A stretch of 64,000 bases of DNA from JABFXC01 sp045804265 (GTDB taxonomy: Bacteria; Gemmatimonadota; Gemmatimonadetes; Gemmatimonadales; Gemmatimonadaceae). The first letter of the stretch is position 1; each line of letters opens with the position of its first letter. Below, piece by piece: positions 59,944 to 64,000 of this stretch. A program made the position numbers and the translations under genes. The stretch is taken from assembly GCA_045804265.1 (NCBI GenBank), contig JBJMNK010000039.1, positions 96,204 through 160,203 of the forward strand, given 5' to 3'. Under the pieces are notes generated by a model that made no database searches, was not told the origin of the DNA, and saw only the letters and a list, made by a program, of their open reading frames with translations.

Positions 59944-61014
59944 TCAGGCGGTGCGGGCGCGGTCCTCGGCGGCCCGCTCCTCACCGTTAGGCCTGACGTC
60001 GTCGGGGTCGTCGGGCTGCTCGGGGTCGTCAGCCTTCGACTGCATCGCCCGCCTGACGGCGCGGCCGGCGACGACGGCGCCGGCGAGCATCGGCAGGTAG
60101 AACGTATAGAAGCGCCACCAGACCAGTGATGCACCGAGATACGCAGGCGGGATGATCCCTCCGAGCGCGCCTCGGTACGCGACCTCGACCACGCCGCCGC
60201 CGCCGGGTGCAGGCGCGATCCCGGCGCCGTAGTACAGCGTCAACGGCCAGAGGACCAGCGGCGCGACCGGGACTGACGGCGCGACGGTGAGGACGAGCGC
60301 TGCGAGGACGGAGATGCGCGCCGCGACGTGAACGAGCGAGATCGCGAGCGCAGCCAGTGCCCAGCCGCGTCGGGCGCGCCGCAGCGCGCCGAGTCGCTCG
60401 CGCAGCTGTCGCAGGGTGGACTGCAGTCGCCGCCAGCGAAGCGCGTTGAGCCCGACCCACCCCGCCCAACGCGGCGGCGGTCCACGGCGATCGGGACGCG
60501 AGAGGATCGACGCCAGTGCGAGCCCGCCGATGAGCAAGGCGAGAAAGCCGCCGACCACGCCCGCGAAGCCGGCGAGCGCACCACCGAGATGCGGCAGCGC
60601 GATCGCGAGGGCGATCACGAAGATCACCAGCGAGAGCACTTCGAAGGTGAGCTCGGTGAAGAGCAGCACCATCGCGTTGCCGGCGCCGATCTTCGCTTCC
60701 GTGAGGATGAGGAAGCGCGTCGGCTCGGTGCCCGAGCGCGACGGAGTGATCGCGCCGCCGAAGTCGCCACCGAGCGTCGCGCGAAGAGCGGGGCGAATCG
60801 GGAGCTCGAAGCCGATCGCCCGCGCTCCCCAGCGCAGCTTGGTCGCGCGTGCGGCGATGTCGAGACCGGTGAGCGCGAGCGCAAACAGATGCGCTCGCAG
60901 CGGGAGCGACATCGACCCGCCCGCCTGCGGCCAGCTCGACACGACGACCCACGCCGACACGCCGAGCGCGGCGGCGAAGGAGAGTGCGATGAGGAGCCAG
61001 CGCAGCGGCGACAT
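59944..61014 (-). CDS. Lysylphosphatidylglycerol-synthase-like transmembrane protein (flippase family)
   Basis: 356 residues, about eight membrane helices. Motifs RATLGGDFGGAITPSRSGTEPTRF (in two parts) and PAPGGGGVVEVAYRG are the two conserved loops of the LPG_synthase_TM/AglD-like family. The soluble aminoacyltransferase domain of MprF is absent, so it is probably a lipid flippase or glycosyl-lipid exporter. A charged tail (AEDRARTA) closes it. It is divergent from glgE. Confidence 0.85.
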   Translation of the reverse strand: MSPLRWLLIALSFAAALGVSAWVVVSSWPQAGGSMSLPLRAHLFALALTGLDIAARATKLRWGARAIGFELPIRPALRATLGGDFGGAITPSRSGTEPTRFLILTEAKIGAGNAMVLLFTELTFEVLSLVIFVIALAIALPHLGGALAGFAGVVGGFLALLIGGLALASILSRPDRRGPPPRWAGWVGLNALRWRRLQSTLRQLRERLGALRRARRGWALAALAISLVHVAARISVLAALVLTVAPSVPVAPLVLWPLTLYYGAGIAPAPGGGGVVEVAYRGALGGIIPPAYLGASLVWWRFYTFYLPMLAGAVVAGRAVRRAMQSKADDPEQPDDPDDVRPNGEERAAEDRARTA

Positions 61015-61194
61015 TCGCCAATTCTAACGTCGCACACCACCTTCGTCTGCGCCGGGATGATGCAAGCGACAATGATGGCGAGTACCGGAACGGCTCTTGC
61101 CCGAACGGAAGAAACCCTCGCCAGAGGTGAATCACGGCGCTCGCGCCGATGCATCTACCACGTGAACGTGAAAGCAACACATACGAAATCGAGC

Positions 61195-63267
61195 ATGCCG
61201 AAGCAGGCGCGACGGCCGATGGTGCCCATCGTCATCGAATGCGTCTCGCCCGACGTGCAATCGGGGCGCTATCCCGCCAAGCGCCTCATCGGCGACAGCC
61301 TTCTCGTCGGTGCCGACATCTTCAAGGACGGACACGACCTGCTCGCCGCGCGCGTGCGCTTCGAGGCGCCTGACGGCGACTCGCGCACGGTGGCGATGCG
61401 CTACGAGACCGATGCTGATCGCTGGCTCGCCAGGTTCCCGCTCGACCAGCTCGGCCGATGGAGCTTCATCGTCGAGGCATGGACCGACCGGTTCGGGACG
61501 TGGCGCGCCGGGCTCGAGAAGAAGATCGCGGCGAACGTGGACGTCTCGCTCGAGCTGATCGAGGGCGCTGTGCTGGTCGAGGGAACGGCGCGCCGCACGA
61601 AGGATCCGGCGGAGAAAGTCGCGCTGCGCGCGGCCGCGCTCACGTTGCGCGACGAATCAGCAACGCCGGCCTCACGCCAGACGGTCGCGACATCGGACGC
61701 ACTGCGGCGCTCGGTGGACGCGAACTATCAGCCCGACGACCTGACGACATTCGCCTACCCGCTCGAGGTCGTGGTCGATCGCGCCCGCGCCGGGTTCGCC
61801 TCGTGGTACGAGCTGTTTCCGCGTTCGCAGAGCCCGGTCCCGGGAAAGCACGGCACGTTCGCCGACACGATCGCGCAGCTGCCGCGGCTCGCCGAGCTGG
61901 GCTTCGACGTCGTGTACTTCCCACCGATCCACCCGATCGGCCGCACCGCGCGCAAGGGGAAGAACAACAGCCTCACGCCCACGGCCGAGGATGTGGGGAG
62001 CCCGTGGGCGATCGGCAACGAGCTTGGCGGCCACGATGCGATCGATCCCGCGTTAGGCACGCTCGCCGACTTCGACCGGCTGGTCGCCGCCGCCGAGAAG
62101 CTCGGCATGGAGATCGCCCTCGACTACGCGCTGCAGTGCTCGCCCGACCACCCGTGGGTGAAGGAGCATCCGGACTGGTTTCACATCCGTCCCGACGGCT
62201 CGATCCAGTACGCGGAAAATCCGCCGAAGAAATATCAGGACATCTTCCCGATCGACTTCTGGTGCAAGGACCGGGAGAATCTCTGGAACGCATGCCGCGA
62301 CGTGCTGCTGCACTGGATCCGCCACGGCGTGAAGACGTTCCGCGTCGACAACCCGCACACCAAGCCGACCGCGTTCTGGGAGTGGGTGATCCGCGACATC
62401 CAGCGCGAGCACCCGGACGTGATCTTCTTCGCCGAGGCGTTCACGCGGCCGAAGAAGATGAAGAACCTGGCGAAGGCGGGGTTCACGCAGTCGTACACGT
62501 ACTTCACGTGGAAGAACACCGGGCCGGAGCTCGTCGAGTTGATGACCGACCTCACCGGCGACGCGGCCGAGTACATGCGCGGCAACCTGTTCACGAACAC
62601 TCCCGACATCCTGCACGAGTACCTGCAGACGGGAGGGCGCGAGGCATTCCGCGTTCGCCTGCTGCTGGCGACGACGCTTCTCCCGCTCTACGGGATCTAC
62701 AGTGGCTTCGAGCTCGGCGAGAACGTGGCGGTGAAAGCGGGGAGTGAGGAGTACCTGAACTCGGAGAAGTACGAGCTGCGCCCGCGGACTTTCGACGCGC
62801 CTGGGAACCTGAACGCGGAGATCCGGCTGCTGAACCGTGCGCGTCGCGAGCATCGCGCGCTGCAGGGCTACGCGAACCTCACGTTTCATCCGACGGACAA
62901 TCCCAACATCCTCTTCTACAGAAAAGCTTGCGACACTGCGACGAGAGATGAGAGAACGGCGGGGGTGAATCGCACTGGAGCGGCTGTCGACAGTGCGACG
63001 AGAGAAGAGAGAATGGCGGCGGCCGGCGGGGTGCCTAACGGCGGCCCCGCAGATTCGGATATTCTCGTCGCCGTGAACCTCGACCCGAAGCGGCCGCATC
63101 ACACCACCGTCGTGGTGCCGATCGCGGCGATGGGGATCGCGCCTGATCAGGCGTACACCGTCGAGGACCTGCTCACCGGCGCGCGCTACACCTGGCGCGG
63201 TGCCCGCAACTATGTGCGACTCGATCCGGCGCAGCAGCCCGGCCACCTCCTCCGCGTCGTCCGATGA
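61195..63267 (+). CDS. glgE: Alpha-1,4-glucan:maltose-1-phosphate maltosyltransferase GlgE
   Basis: 690 residues from ATG 61195; the frame is open far upstream without family similarity. N-terminal beta domain, then a GH13_3 barrel: FDVVYFPPIHPIGRTARKGKNN (in parts), LDYALQCSPDHPWV, nucleophile Asp385 in FRVDNPHTKP, acid/base Glu414 in FFAEAFTRPK (29 residues apart, as in characterised GlgE). It extends alpha-glucan from maltose 1-phosphate. Residues about 582-609 form a non-family insert (TRDERTA and TREERMA repeats) between two C-terminal strands. The stop overlaps the TreS start (ATGA), so this is the GlgE-TreS trehalose-to-glucan route. Confidence 0.95.
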   Translation: MPKQARRPMVPIVIECVSPDVQSGRYPAKRLIGDSLLVGADIFKDGHDLLAARVRFEAPDGDSRTVAMRYETDADRWLARFPLDQLGRWSFIVEAWTDRFGTWRAGLEKKIAANVDVSLELIEGAVLVEGTARRTKDPAEKVALRAAALTLRDESATPASRQTVATSDALRRSVDANYQPDDLTTFAYPLEVVVDRARAGFASWYELFPRSQSPVPGKHGTFADTIAQLPRLAELGFDVVYFPPIHPIGRTARKGKNNSLTPTAEDVGSPWAIGNELGGHDAIDPALGTLADFDRLVAAAEKLGMEIALDYALQCSPDHPWVKEHPDWFHIRPDGSIQYAENPPKKYQDIFPIDFWCKDRENLWNACRDVLLHWIRHGVKTFRVDNPHTKPTAFWEWVIRDIQREHPDVIFFAEAFTRPKKMKNLAKAGFTQSYTYFTWKNTGPELVELMTDLTGDAAEYMRGNLFTNTPDILHEYLQTGGREAFRVRLLLATTLLPLYGIYSGFELGENVAVKAGSEEYLNSEKYELRPRTFDAPGNLNAEIRLLNRARREHRALQGYANLTFHPTDNPNILFYRKACDTATRDERTAGVNRTGAAVDSATREERMAAAGGVPNGGPADSDILVAVNLDPKRPHHTTVVVPIAAMGIAPDQAYTVEDLLTGARYTWRGARNYVRLDPAQQPGHLLRVVR
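62940..63017. repeat. In-gene heptad repeat pair in glgE
   Basis: GACGAGA-GATGAGA-GAACGGC (62940-62960) and GACGAGA-GAAGAGA-GAATGGC (62997-63017) are 57 bp apart, both preceded by CGACAsTGC. They keep the frame and encode ATRDERTA and ATREERMA. The segment between and after them (to 63055) is Gly/Ala-rich and absent from the usual GlgE C-terminus. Confidence 0.75.
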
Positions 63268-64000
63268 GCGCTCCGACCACGAAGGACCCCAACAAGGACG
63301 CGCCGACCGATCCGCTCTGGTACAAGGACGCGATCATCTACCAGGCACACGTCAAGGCGTTCCGCGACAGCGACGCCGACGGCTATGGTGACTTCAAGGG
63401 GCTGACCGAGAAGCTCGACTACATCGCATCGTTAGGCGTGACGGCGCTGTGGATCCTGCCGTTCTATCCGTCGCCGCTCAAGGACGACGGCTACGACATC
63501 GCCATGTACGAGGCGATCCATCCGCAGTACGGGACGATCGAAGACTTCAAGAGCTTCCTCGAGGCGGCGCACGCGCGTGGGCTCAAGGTGATCACCGAGC
63601 TGGTGATCAACCACACCTCGGATCAGCATCCATGGTTCCAGCGGGCGCGCTCGGCGCCGAAGGGATCGCCCGAGCGCGACTTCTACGTCTGGAGCGATGA
63701 CCCGAAGAAGTACAGCGGGACGCGGATCATCTTCACCGACACGGAGAAGTCGAACTGGACCTGGGATCCGGAGGCGGACCAGTTCTACTGGCACCGCTTC
63801 TTCAGCCACCAGCCGGACCTGAACTTCGACAACCCGGCGGTACTCGAGTCGGTGATCAACGTCATGCGCTTCTGGCTGCGCATGGGGGTGGACGGGCTGC
63901 GCCTCGACGCGATTCCGTACCTCATCGAGCGCGACGGGACGAACTGCGAGAACCTCCCCGAGACGCACGTCGTGCTGAAGAAGCTCCGCGCCGCGATGGA
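63264..64000 (+). CDS. treS: Trehalose synthase / maltose alpha-D-glucosyltransferase TreS (cut by window edge)
   Basis: 245 codons are visible and the 3' end is outside the window. After a polar N-terminus: WYKDAIIYQAHVKAFRDSD, LGVTALWILPFYPSPLKDDG, TELVINHTSDQHPWFQ, FSHQPDLNFDNP and the nucleophile Asp in GVDGLRLDAIPYL, all typical of GH13_16 TreS. It interconverts trehalose and maltose. In many relatives the C-terminus is fused to maltokinase, which cannot be judged here. It is coupled to glgE by a 4-bp overlap. Confidence 0.95.
   Translation, partial: MSAPTTKDPNKDAPTDPLWYKDAIIYQAHVKAFRDSDADGYGDFKGLTEKLDYIASLGVTALWILPFYPSPLKDDGYDIAMYEAIHPQYGTIEDFKSFLEAAHARGLKVITELVINHTSDQHPWFQRARSAPKGSPERDFYVWSDDPKKYSGTRIIFTDTEKSNWTWDPEADQFYWHRFFSHQPDLNFDNPAVLESVINVMRFWLRMGVDGLRLDAIPYLIERDGTNCENLPETHVVLKKLRAAM

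Larger units (their letters stand above)
117..63437. repeat. Dispersed octamer CGTTAGGC (61 exact copies across the window)
   Basis: Plus-strand copies start at 117, 1791, 2163, 4019, 5085, 8811, 8969, 15310, 21130, 24082, 26128, 29987, 31444, 33223, 37184, 39268, 39730, 39802, 43370, 52731, 53010, 55067, 56141, 57102, 59985, 62051 and 63430. Reverse copies (GCCTAACG) start at 2943, 4562, 6771, 7422, 11841, 12443, 16731, 17523, 22013, 22481, 24978, 27184, 28761, 29220, 32491, 32547, 32991, 35536, 35752, 36798, 37554, 38397, 42586, 42987, 46157, 48423, 48593, 49865, 50279, 53122, 55467, 57550, 58516 and 63033. One-mismatch copies lie at 43895, 45008 and 54528. The count was made by eye. Confidence 0.9.

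Noticed and set aside
117..63437. Octamer as a KOPS- or Chi-like polar site
   Set aside because: Orientation is 27 to 34 with no switch along the window. Polar sites should be strongly skewed within one replichore.
1..64000. tRNA, rRNA, prophage or insertion sequences
   Set aside because: No tRNA cloverleaf, rRNA core, transposase, integrase or phage structural gene was recognised on reading both strands, though a tRNA scan was not possible here.

Overview
The window looks like a chromosomal segment of a high-GC Gram-negative bacterium, most likely a member of the Gemmatimonadota (Gemmatimonas/Gemmatirosa type). The reasons are the strong G/C third-position bias, exported outer-membrane barrels ending in Phe, a TonB-dependent receptor, several lipoprotein signals, long PAS/GAF sensor kinases, a Ku-LigD repair pair, and the absence of any Actinobacterial envelope gene. 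The phylum call is inference from gene content. There is no prophage, transposase, plasmid gene, CRISPR array, rRNA or tRNA that I can see. The window appears to be core and semi-core chromosome cut at both ends by the window edges.

Layout. 1-9 kb: end of a porin, phosphate-binding PstS, a CdiI-like small protein, a GH78-like rhamnosidase, a Ser/Thr kinase, an L,D-transpeptidase and an exported MsrB. 9-12 kb: an RibD/DHFR-like reductase, then a MarR regulator and an LLM flavin monooxygenase, each preceded by the same AT-rich operator. 12-22 kb: signalling, with a GAF-GGDEF-EAL protein, an Fpg/Nei glycosylase, two overlapping soluble sensor kinases and a divergent OmpR-type two-component pair. 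22-28 kb: creatininase family protein, a tandem AhbA/B-like protein, a TPP riboswitch driving a TonB receptor, and a convergent PnuC/NadR-like kinase pair. 28-33 kb: LigD and Ku, plus a nucleotide-sugar cupin. 33-41 kb: M28 peptidase, an ABC exporter, DUF3006 and an LTD-MBL protein, and two small barrels. 42-50 kb: DUF937, membrane GGDEF-EAL, transketolase, zinc ribbon, DUF4230 and M3 peptidase. 51-58.5 kb: HEAT and HD-GYP pair, VIT-vWA protein, ECF sigma and its anti-sigma. 58.6-64 kb: TfoX-N protein, DUF4097, a flippase-like membrane protein, then GlgE and TreS for trehalose/alpha-glucan metabolism.

Two sequence-level patterns cut across all of this and are the most interesting content. (1) The octamer CGTTAGGC occurs 61 times exactly by my hand scan, about once per kilobase, on both strands. 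Inside genes it is almost always read as Leu-Gly (with a TTA codon) or Pro-Asn, and it supplies the stop codons of seven genes. (2) Most repeat-bearing intergenic spaces, and two genes, contain short arrays with a strict 7-bp period. The heptamer differs between loci: GCTTATC/GCTTACA, GCCGTCA/GCCGTTA, GATGCAC/GATGCAT, GATGAGA, GCAGTAC. Several are folded into large palindromes at convergent gene ends. I know of no described system in this phylum that explains either pattern.

Coordinates of starts were chosen from signal peptides, Shine-Dalgarno-like sequences and overlaps; where two starts compete this is stated.
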